In this document: positions 11,075 through 21,796 of the stretch, piece after piece
How positions within the stretch are numbered: the first letter of the stretch is position 1
Layout of the letters: each line of letters opens with the position of its first letter
NCBI GenBank assembly: GCA_950022655.1
Contig: OX465580.1
Coordinates: forward strand, 125,967,016 to 126,031,015
Direction of reading: 5' to 3'
Length of the DNA stretch: 64,000 bases
Source of the DNA: Alentia gelatinosa
Taxonomy: Eukaryota; Annelida; Polychaeta; Phyllodocida; Polynoidae
Notes under the pieces: generated by a model
Told to the model about the DNA's origin: nothing
Database searches by the model: none
The model's input: only the letters and a program-made list of their open reading frames with translations
Translations under genes and position numbers: made by a program

Positions 11075-11403
11075 ATAGAGCCTCCAGAGGTTCCTAAACT
11101 CCCGATTATCGCCCGGGTAAAGCAAAGTTCCGCTCCCGATAGACTTGGCACACTACGACAACATGAACCACAGTTTTCTGGTTTATAACTGGAGAAACTG
11201 AATATAATTTCGGATTTCTATGTAGAAATAGCTGAAATTTCCATTTCTGGCATCAGAATTTCAATTTGAGGATTTCTGAAAACCGTTAAACTGCATTAAT
11301 TCTGGGTTCGGGTCACGGGTCTATCACCATATAACGTCGGTAATCAGCGAAAACCGGAACTTGCAAAACAGACTGGATTACGGGATACCTCAATAGGGTC
11401 TAT
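11075..11403. mobile_element. Two-copy repeat, ATAGAGCCTCCAGAGG family
   Basis: About 330 bp that matches 23586-23916 almost end to end, same orientation. The ends ATAGAGCC and GGGTCTAT are a short inverted pair. It has no coding capacity, so it is a non-autonomous transposon or old duplicated segment. Confidence 0.75.
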
Positions 11404-11569
11404 ATCTTGGCGTGGTAATTTAAAAGTGTGATTAGTAAACCTTGCTGCACATTTACCATACGACCAGTTTGTAAGGTTTGATAACTAAACCCTAAGATTA
11501 CTCCAAACATGGATGATAGAGATGCAAATTATTTATATAAAAAAAAATCTGCCCCCACCCTGCACTGCC

Positions 11570-11870
11570 ATCTAACGTCCGCCCGGCTGCGTGCGTGCGC
11601 ATCTTTTAATTATCGGGTTTTCGCGCATGCGTACTGGAGACGCGGCGCCAGGTCTGCTACAAACAAATGGCACGGCGCGCTTTGAACTTCCATGCTAACC
11701 TGTACCCTTTTATAACTACACACCCGCCTCCTCCCTCTATACCCCGTCCCACCCACCACACAGACTGCCGTGCACACACACACAGGTGTTCAGCAGAGGT
11801 GGGGTCCGGGGGGTGCACATCGACCGTGTCTTAGACGGCCAAGAGAGGTCGCTTGCACAGTCAGGGTGAA
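11570..11870. promoter_or_regulatory. CpG-rich promoter-like patch with NRF1-type site
   Basis: GC and CpG rise abruptly. GCGCATGCGT at 11623-11632 matches the palindromic NRF1 site typical of TATA-less CpG promoters, and GTGCGTGCGCAT lies 30 bp upstream. An ATG at 11667 opens a frame of about 55 codons with low-complexity Pro/His/Thr, not convincing as protein. The call rests on motif and composition only. Confidence 0.35.
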
Positions 11871-12152
11871 CCTATGGAGTGGTGTCTATAAATACAACCA
11901 GTACAAAGATGGCTATAAATAAAAGAATCATGTGCAGTTTATTTCATCTTCTGTGACATCGGTATTCCATGATACCTTGAGGCGGAATTCGCTGACTGAG
12001 GACAGAAATACCTGCATTCATCCCCGATATCTCTAATAAGGGAACTCTATTTACAGAGGATGTTAGTTTCCTTCAGGACTCAAGATGCATGGATATGATA
12101 ACCTAATAACGGACATCTATAATATGGAGCCCACTAAGAGAGCTATTGTCCT
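11871..12152. other. Unannotated sequence
   Basis: Nothing recognised. Confidence 0.5.
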
Positions 12153-12432
12153 TTATCCTACCTTACATAAATCTCTATAGACTTAACAAGGTGTGACTGT
12201 ATGCCACGGTTTTTGTGCCTTTAGAATATGCAAATGCCACGCGTGACATATGAAGTTAAAAACATGTGACGGGTTAGGATAAAATACAAACATCACTTAA
12301 TTTCATTTAATTGTTTACATGGCATTCATTGTCTTCCGCTAGAGATATCACTCCACTCCGCTTCGTGATATCATTCCGCGAAGACAGCTCATGCCATATA
12401 ATGAACCATATGACATTTCGTGATGTTTCTTG
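12153..12432 (+). mobile_element. Modular foldback element, family B
   Basis: Module 12153-12283 begins TTATCCTACC and ends GGGTTAGGATAAA, and contains CTGTATGCCACG and GTGACATATGAAG. The palindrome at 12287-12432 has arms with CATCACTTAATTTCAT, CATGGCATTCATTG and TCTTCCGC, and its centre includes GATATCACTCCAC. A second copy with the same palindrome starts at 56720. Confidence 0.8.
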
Positions 12433-13011
12433 TTATTATATTTATATTGCCTCATGAAGTCTTACTGAAAAGATGACGAAATGTTGCAGCTACTCCTACG
12501 CTACCGTGCCATATGTCGATCTAAATTTACCCCCAAATAAATCATTTTCATCAAAAATCAACTTGTCTGGTTTTCTGTGGATTTTCCCACAAACTTGATA
12601 TCATTCATATACAATACATACATATATAAAAACATATTACCACGTTGGATTAGTACGTACGTTAATCTGCCAATAAACAGAAATAACCCCAACTGCTGCC
12701 ACCTCCATGTGCACAACACCGTGGCCCATTTGTTACTCCTGGTCGCCATTACTGGCCCTACAGAGGGCCATACTGCGTTGTGAGTTGCTGGTTAATTGCG
12801 TGCTTTAGCCTACACCACCATGTCCATGGCAGGCCCATTAAGTTGCTGGAAACTGAGGGCACTTAATGACCTGTGAGCGGCCGCCTGGGTTCGGTGGCTG
12901 CTTGTAGAATGTAAATCTGTACCTGGTAATGGAGCTACACGCTGTATACTACTGACAAATGATCGTTAGATGTGTACACAGCGGTAAAGGCATGTATAAG
13001 GAGCAAGGACT
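12433..13011. other. Unannotated sequence
   Basis: Frames open on both strands at 12558-12783 are mirror readings of the same AT-rich sequence. No gene supported. Confidence 0.45.
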
Positions 13012-13032
13012 GGGGGGTGGGTGGGTGGGGGG
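13012..13032 (+). repeat. G-quadruplex motif
   Basis: Runs of 6, 3, 3 and 6 G separated by single T residues. Single-base loops predict a very stable parallel G-quadruplex on the plus strand. Confidence 0.85.
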
Positions 13033-13509
13033 CAGATAACCAGACTCAAACGGTATAGGAAATCAATACGTGTATGACCTTCATGTAGGGAACAGGTACA
13101 ATGTGCGCTGTACTGTCTGACATTACGGGCAATGTACCCTGTGGTCGGACAAACACGTTCGTGTAGGATGTAACTTGACACCGTTATAGGGCACCACTCT
13201 CTGTATGTGGTACGGTGGTCTTTACTTAATATGATCACAGCCCAACGGAAATTCGATCAACTACCCGCCCGGATTGATATCAACCCCGCCTAGTATTCAC
13301 ATCATTTTCATGTGCGTGATTTTACCAAAGGTCGTTCACGCCTGCTGATGCCTGTGGTGAAGAGATCCTTTATACATTTCTTTTAATGTTTTTTTATTTA
13401 ATTCACAAGTATTAACGACATAATACATTCTCCCATAGCCGAGAATAATGATACACAAATTTAAGGATTGATCAGCATGGCAATTTGCAGTGTCAAATCA
13501 AGTCTCGAC
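13033..13509. other. Unannotated sequence
   Basis: Nothing recognised. Confidence 0.5.
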
Positions 13510-13804
13510 TATAGAGGAAACCTATGGAAGTCTAGCGTCAGAGCTCGTATCCCATAGAGGTTGAATCACGTAGAAATTAACAAGGCGAAGACGCATGAAT
13601 TCCGTAGCGATTCAAACCAGATTGGATCGAGCTCTGACCGTAAACTTGAATAGGTTTCCGAATTTATCTCATCTTTCAAAATGACTAATGGGCTAATATT
13701 TGTGACATAATTCACCATTGGATATTTTCCTAAATATCTCAAGGGCGTTGGATACGAGTTTCCAATGTTAAGTCTATGGAGAAAAAATACCAGAGGTGAG
13801 ATAA
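13510..13804 (-). mobile_element. Modular foldback element, family A
   Basis: Palindrome 13510-13662 (TATAGAGGAAACC to TAGGTTTCC) with centre ACAAGGCGAAGACGC, then the inverted module 13663-13804 ending GAGGTGAGATAA. It lies 26 bp from a family B element, forming a two-element cluster. Confidence 0.85.
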
Positions 13805-13830
13805 TAATATGGACTACCATACTATCAAGA

Positions 13831-14105
13831 GACGTCACGAGTTTGAGTCTGAGCTTATTTATGCCACGTATTTTGTTGGCTCCATAATTTCACGAGTCGA
13901 AGACGAGTGACATTACAGAGCCAACAAAATGAGTGGCATAAAAAAGCTCAAACTCAAACGAGTGGCGTCTAGATTTTATCCTACCCCGTTTCCATATTTT
14001 TTCAGTATCAGAAAGTAGTGGCATAAACAACACTTTATGTCACTACCCGTGACATAAACAAATCCCATGTTAAGCCTATGGCTTTTTTTATTAGGGGTAG
14101 GATAA
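13831..14105 (-). mobile_element. Modular foldback element, family B (variant B2)
   Basis: Palindrome 13831-13971 has arms GACGTCACGAGTTTGAG, GAGCTTATTTATGCCAC and GTTGGCTCC, and centre CACGAGTCGAAGACGAGTG (GTC-GAA-GAC tip). The module at 13976-14105 is bounded by TTATCCTACCCC and GGGGTAGGATAA. The element at 55479-55756 is the same variant in the opposite orientation. Confidence 0.9.
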
Positions 14106-14712
14106 ACATATTTATTGACTTTAATCCATCCTTTAATTCAGAGGGTCTGATGAACTTAAGTGTATAAAAAGCTAAGGCCATTTTCCATAATACTTTCCCC
14201 TTTACCGCAATGAGGCCATATTCTACAGTCACATCACTGGGCCTACTTGCCATAGACTTTAAGTCTTACTTATCAGATAAAGCCTGCTGAAAGACATGTC
14301 CGGTACCGTTCGTATAGGATCGCATCTCCCCTCCCTTATCTACTGGAGGAAATAGGTCCAGCTGGAGTCAGTTCACATGCTGTATGTGCCTGCACCTGAT
14401 AAACTAATAATCACATCCACCAATAAATAACAGCTGGATCTGGGACAAGAGGGACACTTTTTCGAGGGGGTTGGGGTTGAACTAGTCACTGATGTGTAGA
14501 AGTCTGAAGGACTTTGTTATTTTTAGCACAACAATACGATAGAACAGCTATATCTCAGGCAATGTGGGGTAATAAGGTAGCTGTGACCTTAGATATTTCC
14601 GCTTTTCTGTAGAGTATTATACGGAAACTGATTAACTATCTTCGTTTATCAAAAATAACTTGGTAAAATTATTGATCAGATACATCCCGATACCGATGTG
14701 AAATTTTAGTTA
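14106..14712. other. Unannotated sequence
   Basis: Nothing recognised. Confidence 0.5.
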
Positions 14713-14769
14713 GTCACGTGATGTAATACCCCTTACATCACACTGTGACGTACGGCTATATATACGTCA
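14713..14769. promoter_or_regulatory. Hairpin plus paired TGACGTA sites around TATATATA
   Basis: GTGATGTAA (14718-14726) and TTACATCAC (14733-14741) form a perfect 9-bp stem, extended by GTCAC/GTGAC. It is followed at once by TGACGTA (14746) and the inverted TACGTCA (14763-14769) flanking a TATA-like CTATATA. The TGACG half-sites are of bZIP/CREB type. Promoter function is inference. Confidence 0.35.
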
Positions 14770-15360
14770 TGGGTAGCAGCGGGCAGTATGTGTGGGTCAT
14801 ACGGCCATAGGTATATAATAATAGAAACAATACAGATACATTCTAGATGTACCCCTCCACTAGTATTAACGTGTGCGATATACTACATTTGTTTTCTTTA
14901 TATTTTTGTCCCATCTAATTTGTCTACTTTTCATCAATCATTCACATACATATAAATAAATATGACAGGACCGAGCAGGATAATTATCAGAGTTTGCGAT
15001 TTTGTGCTTAATACATTATTTTACCATTTCCTGTACTTCCTCGTGATCTACGTATAATCATCGACGATAAACGCTCCAGCAATGACTTATTAATTCAGCC
15101 TAAATGGTCTCACCCTCCCTCTACCATCTGGGTAGTATATATGTGATGTGTTCAACACGCCCAGTCGCAGTCTACGTGTGCATGGTGAGATTAGTACATA
15201 AACAAACACGGGGAGTATATAGGTATAGTGCTGGTCACGTCGGAATAATGCATGTCCAGCCCTTTAATTTCCCGGCAAACACATCCAGCGTGCTCTGCTC
15301 TCAGGAGGTGTGACCATGACTACACGGAGGACTACTCGCCATGCGATCAGCCTCAACCCT
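14770..15360. other. Unannotated sequence
   Basis: Nothing recognised. Confidence 0.5.
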
Positions 15361-15412
15361 AGACTGGCCTCAGTCCCTCTATCCCCTCCACCAACCCCAC
15401 CCCTCTTCGCCC
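15361..15412. mobile_element. End fragment, AGACTTGCTCAAG family
   Basis: AGACTGGCCTCAGTCCCT followed by a C-rich CTCCACC tract, matching in reverse the right end of the elements at 5936, 16041 and 44341. Confidence 0.5.
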
Positions 15413-15509
15413 TGATAAAAGCAGCAGCGCTTACAAGCGATTTGGTATTAGTGGGGATGTCTTAGTAATATAGACTGATGCAGAATTTTAATACATATAT
15501 GTGCTGGAG

Positions 15510-15834
15510 AGCTTGGGTTTTGGGTTTGTGGGTTTGATTTAACGTCCAGTTAACCATTGAAGGTTCTCACCAGACTTTCTCAAGGTTCTTTTACACCACA
15601 AGGGTGGTGATCGAATCTATGAAATGAATTTAGGAAGAAATCCAACCCCTACACATTTACCGAGGTGAGAGTTCTTTTACATCCTATACCACATAGACAT
15701 GGTATGAGAAGGATTGGCCTTTGATATAGCAGTAAATCTACCACTGCTGGGGGGTGTAGGAGAAAAGTGGCTGCAGTGGGACCCGAATCAACAAAGTCCC
15801 TGCTCTTTACCACTGAGCTAACTCCCCACCCACC
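15510..15834 (-). mobile_element. tRNA-derived SINE, nearly full length
   Basis: On the minus strand the element begins with a tRNA-like head. Its A box is TAGCTCAGTGGTAAAG (15820-15805) and its B box GATTCGGGTCC (15789-15779), so it carries an internal RNA polymerase III promoter. A body of about 250 bp follows, containing GGCCAATCCTTCTCATACC, then GGTTAACTGGACGTTAAATC near the 3' end. Related copies at 51815-52057 (head truncated) and 6270-6372 (tail only) share the body or tail. It would depend on a LINE reverse transcriptase in trans. Confidence 0.85.
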
Positions 15835-16040
15835 CTGGTCGCTTTAGTTATGCTTGCGTGCAAGCATATCCGGTCTGCACCACGAGGAGGCGAGGCGACC
15901 AAGAGGGTGAACAGATTGGTAATTTCTGTCCACCATTGATGTGAGACTTCGACTCGGACTTTAAAACTGTTATACTGCACTCACTACTCTGTATTCTTAT
16001 CCCTTTTTCCGAACCCTCCCGACCACCTGCTAGGGTACCA

Positions 16041-16186
16041 GTAGACTTGCTCAAGACTTTGATTATGATCATTCATTGAATGATTCAAGAAAATTAGAAT
16101 AAATCTTCCTCTGACTGGCCCAGCGAGGAGGGGTGGGGTAGGTGGAGGTGGAGGCATAGGATACAGGGACTGACGCCAGTCAAGGG
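16041..16186. mobile_element. TIR element, AGACTTGCTCAAG family
   Basis: GTAGACTTGCTCAAGACTTT at the left, GATACAGGGACTGACGCC at the right. The best match is to 44341-44776 and 5936-6066. Non-coding. Confidence 0.6.
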
Positions 16187-16919
16187 TACCAGTAATCCAT
16201 GTGCATGAGCTACTGAGAGAAACAGCCATCTGTTGATCATTGATAAGAGTATGGACCAAATCTTATAGTGTGCACCTCATATCCTACCTGTTCATACCCA
16301 ATATACCCCTTCCCCATAACCTATATTACATAGGGTATACGTCACTTCTACAACTGTTGCATGGAGAGCGATGGCAACAAATGTTTTTATGTATGTCATT
16401 ATCAGGGATGCCAGTTGGGGTCAGGGAAAAAAGAAGAAAAATTCTAATGTGGATTTTGTTCTGCCTTAAAGAGACCGGAGAATGTTGGATAATATTTTCC
16501 TTGACAGCCATGGCATGGGGCTGAGGGTCTGTGCGGAGGTCCAAACCACTGTTTTATTGGAGTCAATGAGGCTAAATGAGACTAAAGGAGGAGCAATAAC
16601 ATAGACTGAATATGAAAAACTGGATTTCCATGGGGGAAAAAAGGAGAATTGACATCCCTGCATTACTAACATAATGGTAAATAACAGAAAAATGTTCATT
16701 CACAATTTCACTGTATTTTCAGATGTATATATTGCATATGATATAATATATTAATAATATAATATTAATACATAATATGTAAGGTGCTGTATATATATGC
16801 GGAACCATACACGGTTTACTATACCTATACCTGGTGAGTAAACACTCGCAAGCCACCACGTAGGGTACGAGCAAGGTAGATTACACTACCACCTCCCTCC
16901 AGGGTGGGGGAACTAGGTG
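16187..16919. other. Unannotated; AT-rich tract
   Basis: Frames at 16240-16699 overlap on both strands and match nothing known to me. 16720-16800 is nearly pure A/T. Confidence 0.45.
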
Positions 16920-17115
16920 GGGTGTGTTAATTAAACCATGTTTGATCATGGCGGCGATGTTTGCTTACCGCTCAGGCCGCCGACAGTGGCTATCAATAGC
17001 TGTCAGCAGCTGTCAGTCGGAACTGTCAACAGTGTCGGTCAGCTGATCCATCCTGACAGACTGCTCAGAGTGATTGTAACACAAACCCGTGACGTCATGG
17101 TCACGTGGGGGGATT
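16920..17115. promoter_or_regulatory. Dense transcription-factor motif cluster
   Basis: TTAATTAA is followed by ATGGCGGC (16948-16955, YY1-type), repeated CTGTCA (MEIS/TGIF-type) interleaved with CAGCTG E-boxes between 16999 and 17045, a perfect CRE TGACGTCA (17090-17097) and CACGTG (17102-17107). Such clustering fits a TATA-less promoter or enhancer. The motifs are seen; function is inferred. No exon was found beside it. Confidence 0.4.
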
Positions 17116-17879
17116 ACCGGCGGATGATTGGTACAACAATATTACAAGGCGGGAGTCAATCACTTCACAAAACAACGCAAGGACCAGATGGGATTCATTA
17201 GGTCTGCACTAGATCCTGGGAGGCTTACTATCCTTTCATTAGCGTGAAACTCCAATCCTGGATATTTACTTTCTTTTCATTTAGCATATAAAGAGCATTC
17301 CAGGAGATTTGAGATGTTATTGTTGGGATTATATTCTCCGGGGTGATTTGCTCTCATAAATTTTTGTAATTTTCTACCAAATTTGAATATGCTGGTTGTG
17401 ACCTATCGTGTGACCATAATATTAACTATAACTGAACTTAGACAAAACATTCACAGAACTGTTTTGACTAAACAGATAGCTGATAAGTTCGAAGTGGTTC
17501 ATGTCCTAACATGCAACTTTAAACATGAACAATGCTTACAGTTAGCTCCAGGTTAAACATGGACAAACAAAACACTCTGACATCTACTTAAATACAACGT
17601 CAAGTGACAGGGATTCTTTTTCTCTTATTCTGCATATCAGGAATTGGAGTATGCCCGGTCAAAGGATCCTCAATCGTTGTGATATCCAGTGGCGGATGTC
17701 TGCAGAATCATATCCAATATAACGCTTGACATCATTATGACAACCAATATAATCTAAACGTTTAAACCACACTGATATATCAAATTAGTGCATTTGTGGG
17801 ATTTTCTTCATGAATAATTCAAAAACTATATACATTTTGTACAATCCCATGGCTAAGGATGTCTGGTTGTTATGCTATA
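17116..17879. other. AT-rich unannotated sequence
   Basis: Nothing recognised. Confidence 0.5.
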
Positions 17880-18326
17880 TTAAAGGCATATCGGACAATT
17901 TGGCCTGAAAATTATAACCCATGTTATTCTCCTGGTAATTGAATATGATGAGCTAAAAGTATTGAAGAGCATATATCTATTTTAAAAATCGGGGGTCACC
18001 GCGCTAGTTTTTGATTTAGAGATAAATACTATAGTATTATGATAGAGTATATGGAAATTCTAGAAAGTAGTTTTTCACATAGCAAAACCCATGTCATTTT
18101 CCTCAAACTTTCACAGAGTGGAGTACTACACATTTTAGTTTTAAAAATCACAGGTCACTGTCCTCGTTTTTGAAAGAACTGAAGAAAGTTATATATTTCA
18201 GTACATTTCCATTCATTACATGTAAATCAGTCAAATGTAAATCACCTTAATTTACCTCTCAATTTTGGTTGTTGGATTCGAAAATCATCAGTTTGTGCCA
18301 CAGTGTATTGTAGGATATGCCTTTAA
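17880..18326 (+). mobile_element. TIR element, TTAAAGGCATATC family
   Basis: Terminal repeats TTAAAGGCATATCGGACA and GGATATGCCTTTAA enclose about 450 bp. The interior shares AAAACTAGCACGGTGACC-like and ATGACATGGGTTTTG-like words, in reverse, with the copy at 54157-54688 and a fragment at 33440. Non-coding. Confidence 0.75.
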
Positions 18327-18714
18327 ATGCTAAAACCTTGTTAAAATGCCTTCTATGTAGGGAATACGTGGGGGCGCTTGTTGCAGCTGGGTGTGGGCTC
18401 TATTCTACCTGAGGTGGGTCCGGAGGTGGTCTGTTTGGGGTCATGGACTTACCTGGGGTCGTGTCACGTGACCACAGCACGCACAGCTCGCGGTGGAAAG
18501 GGGAGAAGGAGGCGGAGGGGGAGGAGGGGAAGGAGGGGTGGTTCAGGGGGTTGGAAGTGAACCAAGGTAAAGGTGGGTGCGTGTTGGTTGGAGGCACAGC
18601 GGGCCCACCTGGTCAAATGTACCCGCGGTCAAACCCCAGTCACGACGGCACCGACCTCCACACCCCACCCTCCTCCACCCCAGTCTCTACCCCTACAATC
18701 AGGGATACTAAGTA
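18327..18714. other. GC-rich block with CLEAR-type E-box
   Basis: Contains GTCACGTGAC (18463-18472), a perfect palindromic E-box of the MiT/TFE (CLEAR) type. On the minus strand it holds a long pyrimidine tract and a consensus splice donor. See the tentative exon at 18453. Confidence 0.35.
18453..18486 (-). CDS. Tentative small internal exon
   Basis: On the minus strand a pyrimidine tract of about 50 nt ends in CGCGAG. Then come 34 nt and a perfect donor CAG/GTAAGT (exon end 18453). Joined to the phase-2 first exon at 32886-32798, it would read through without a stop as Ser-Cys-Ala-Cys-Cys-Gly-His-Val-Thr-Arg-Pro-Gln. This requires a 14-kb intron. The tract may be simple C/T-rich repeat, and the E-box inside the exon argues for a promoter instead. 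Highly speculative. Confidence 0.15.
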
Positions 18715-19076
18715 GAAACCGAACGAGAGTTAGACTTGACAATGTTTATGCCACGACGGGAAGGTCGCGTATTACTACACGAGGCGTAGCCGAGTGTAGT
18801 GAGGAGCAGACCTGACCAGAGTGGCATAGACATTGACAAGTCTAACTCGAGTTCGGTTTCGTATTTATCCTACCTCGTCTATGCTTTGTATTACTAAAAG
18901 ATAAATATTGAGTCAATGACCAACAGAACTTTTTTTTCATAGTAGCTGACATCCTGCTCTCTGATTGGTCAATATTGTTATTACTCTAGTGGCATGAAAA
19001 ACACTTTATGTCACGGCCTGCCACATAAAATGTCCCTATGTTAAGTGTATGGCGGTTTTTTATTAGGGGTAGGATA
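18715..19076 (-). mobile_element. Modular foldback element, family B (variant B3)
   Basis: Palindrome 18715-18860 starts GAAACCGAACGAGAGTTAG and ends CTCGAGTTCGGTTTC. Its centre is CACGAGGCGTAGCCGAGTG (GCGTAGC tip, 18784-18790). The module at 18865-19076 is bounded by TTATCCTACC and GGGGTAGGATA. Its outer part (TATGTTAAGTGTATGGCGG) matches the B modules at 13976 and 55479, but the palindrome arms differ completely. Confidence 0.9.
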
Positions 19077-19186
19077 CGAAGCTAGCTTCATGCATGGCCA
19101 GCTGAGCGACCTCTGTGTAGCCACAGAAATCAACTTCGAGCCATATTCAGATCAGAGAACTGTGGACTTCATCCCGTTATTACATT

Positions 19187-19385
19187 AAAGGCCTTTTTCT
19201 ATTTGCCGACAAACACGGTGAAGATTTTCTGTTTTCTCCTAATAGCCTATTTACATTTTGCTTCAGCAGTGCTAAAGGTCCGTCGGTGGTGCCTGACTGT
19301 AGATCGGTGAGGGCCTATGTAAATAGGCTATTAGGAGAACACAAAAAATCTACATCGTGTTTGTCGGCCAATGGAAATGGGCCTT
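19187..19385. mobile_element. TIR element, AAGGCCCGTTTCC family
   Basis: About 200 bp with long inverted ends: GCCGACAAACACGGTGAAGA on the left pairs with the inverted copy on the right, as does CTCCTAATAGCCTATTTACA. The central segment matches 4389-4694 in reverse. Confidence 0.8.
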
Positions 19386-19389
19386 AATC

Positions 19390-19616
19390 GAGATTCACAA
19401 GATGGGATTCATGTTCCTCCCAGGGTGTTTGCCTGAGACAAATCCTGCTGAGATTCTGTACTTGCACACAATTTCTTCGTCTAAATTGTAGGGTTCCATT
19501 TCCCTGAGACATGTTTTTCCCTTGTGACTGTTGGCGACATTTACCCCTAAAAAGGAACAGAATCTCATGAGATTTCGAACCCTGAGAGGTACATGAATCC
19601 CATCGTGTGAATTCTA
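19390..19616. mobile_element. TIR element, GGGATTCACACG family
   Basis: Left end AGATTCACAAGATGGGATTC, right end GAATCCCATCGTGTGAATTC. Interior words CTGAGACAAATCCTGCTGAG, TTCCATTTCCCTGAGAC and GGCGACATTTACCCCTA recur in copies at 22426, 22969, 23186, 29524 and 38641. Confidence 0.85.
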
Positions 19617-19655
19617 CCTTACTCCGTGGTAGCATATCTCTAGATATTCTTTTTA

Positions 19656-20739
19656 AAAAAACTCAGTATCTAAAAAAGTCATTTTATATCTCCTCGAGGC
19701 CTGTGGCACACAGAAAACGGGTGCAGAATTTCACTCCGAGATGTGTCCCGGTTTATGAAGCCTCTCCAAGTAATTCAGTCCCACACAAGTCACTGCTTCC
19801 TACTTTGTTCCCAATATTCTCGATCTGAGGCTTGTCCTTAAACTGGCCTCAGTTGCTGAATCCCTCCGCTACCATCCCCCCAATTCTTTCCCATTTGTCC
19901 CGAATCAGATATGATTTTTGGTCCCGTCGGGATTTGAATAAAGGGTCGACAATATTTGTCCTAATTCAGTTCATTTCTTAATAAATATTTACAATCAAAG
20001 ACAATTCTAACCTTAGTAAAAACAAAAAAGTAAAATAAACTGGGTGTTAAGGGTTAGCAGAAGAGTCGGGTTCTAGCGTGACGTCTTCATAAAGACGGGC
20101 GATATTAGGGCCAGGTGGAGGGGGGCAGGAAGGAAGGTGGCTATTCGTCCAGCAGGATATACTTCCTCCCACTTACCCACGCCCCCCAAGGCACACAGAG
20201 CCCCCTGGCGGTGACAAAAGGCGGCGTGTCAACAGGATCGGGCGGCGGGAGTTTGTCGCCGACCGCCGCCCGAGGCTGACCTGCCGAAGCCGCGCTAATT
20301 TAGTCAAAGACAACAATCTGTACACCTGAAGGAGGGGAGCAGGCCCGCTCCACACAGCCCCGGCACTGACCACTCCATCTGGTGCTACATTTTATAATAC
20401 TATTTTGCAACTTTAATGTGGCTTCACTTCGAAAGCAAATCTCTCTGCTACAACTTATAGGGTACAGGGTGATTGCTAGTTCCGCCAGAAAATTGTATGA
20501 TAGTGCCCCACTGTAGTAGGGGGACAACCACTGTTATCAATTGTAATAATCCATAGATAATAGTGAGACGAGGCTAAAACTCTTTTACGGCAAAGTCAAA
20601 AAAATATTTTTGATGAAATCCATTGGTATCTGGACCCGCCACTTGGTGTTTTGTTTGGTGTCGCGGGGGCAAGATGACCGCCTCCATAACACAATAGCTA
20701 TGTGCCCTATGCAAGTGTGAGCTGCCTGAGTTGTGGACC
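19656..20739. other. Unannotated; GC-rich 20150-20400
   Basis: An end fragment of the AGACTTGC family at 19844-19885. A GC-rich patch near 20150-20320 contains a donor-like GGGTAAGTG on the minus strand but no supported exon. Confidence 0.35.
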
Positions 20740-20887
20740 TGAAAGGCAGGCTGGGGACACGAGACTTGGACAAGGGGAGAGAAATGCGCAGGGATGTTGT
20801 GCATGGATGCTGGGCAAGAACGCAGGGGAAACGCGAGTGGGGACGCCAGGTAGGGACGCCAGATAAGGACACGGGGATAGGATGCCA

Positions 20888-21059
20888 GGGGGCCATCCAT
20901 AAAGTACGTACGCATTGAGGGGGGTGGGGGGGGGGGGGGAATCTTGGAAATTTTGCGTATGCTCCCTCTTTGTTCTATTGCGTACAAGATTGGGAGGGGA
21001 AGGGGTGGGGGGTCAAAAATTCCAGAAATTCTGCGTACGTACCTTGTGGATGGCCCCCA
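20888..21059. mobile_element. MITE, GGGGCCATCCATAAA family
   Basis: GGGGGCCATCCATAAAGTAC at the left, GTACCTTGTGGATGGCCCCC at the right, with GCGTACGTA words and a G-tract inside. Nested in minisatellite DNA. Confidence 0.9.
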
Positions 21060-21167
21060 GGCAGGGGTGTGAGGTAGGGACACATCCAAAGGGCACAAGG
21101 CAGGGACACGGGGCTAAGATGCCAGGCAGGGGTGTGAGGTAGGGACGCCATCCATGGAGGGACGACA

Positions 21168-21405
21168 GGGGCCCATTTAATAATCTAGGATCGTCCATGA
21201 AGACCCTTTTCTGTACGCCAAGCTTTTGTGTGAGCCATAGAGACCCAGGGACGATGTGGGTCAAGATTATTCGACATTTATGGACGACCTTATGGACGGC
21301 TGATACCATCTTAGCGAACAGACGTTAACTTCATTATACGACAACCCTTGTTCTATGTACAGAAAAGGGTCTCCATGTAAGATCTTACATTATTAAACGG
21401 GCCCC
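21168..21405. mobile_element. TIR element, GGGGCCCATTTAATAATC family
   Basis: Compact 238-bp copy: GGGGCCCATTTAATAATCTA at the left, TTACATTATTAAACGGGCCC at the right, with AGACCCTTTTCTGTAC and its inverse just inside. Inserted in minisatellite DNA. Confidence 0.9.
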
Positions 21406-21425
21406 TGGCAGGGACGCTCAGAGTA

Positions 21426-21796
21426 GCCTGGAAGCCTGTGCTCACTCACATAATAGGCCCGGTAACGCCCGCCATTTTTTGGTGCACTATGGGTAACCCC
21501 CGCCAATTTTCTGGTGCATCGTGGGTAACCGTGTTCAGCTAGTACTTCGCTTGTTTTTAGAGAAAATTTCTAATAAATCATCTTTTATCTTTTGAATAGT
21601 TGCCATTACTTAATTTTTTATTATCCTTCATCATAAACAAGTAGAAATGAGGTATTTGGGGAATCTTGTGAAGGAGAGTGGTTGTGCTGGTTTTCAATGC
21701 CACTGCAAATCAGCAGGGGACCAGCGAAAGTTCAAGATCTATCACACGTTGCTCTCGCTGGGCGTTACCTGTCCCATATTTTATTGGGACAGGGAA
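21426..21796. other. Unannotated sequence
   Basis: Contains two adjacent diverged phrases of about 45 bp (GGTAACGCCCGCCATTTT and GGTAACCCCCGCCAATTT). Otherwise nothing. Confidence 0.4.

Larger units (their letters stand above)
20740..21425. repeat. AGGGACGCCAGGC-type minisatellite carrying two MITEs
   Basis: Degenerate GGGACAC / AGGGACGCCAGG units occupy 20740-20887, 21060-21167 and 21406-21425. The gaps are filled by two different MITEs. The unit structure continues across each insertion, so the minisatellite is older. Confidence 0.75.

Noticed and set aside
15775..15834. tRNA-like sequence with A and B boxes
   Set aside because: It is the head of the SINE at 15510-15834; no intact cloverleaf or anticodon stem, so not a tRNA gene.
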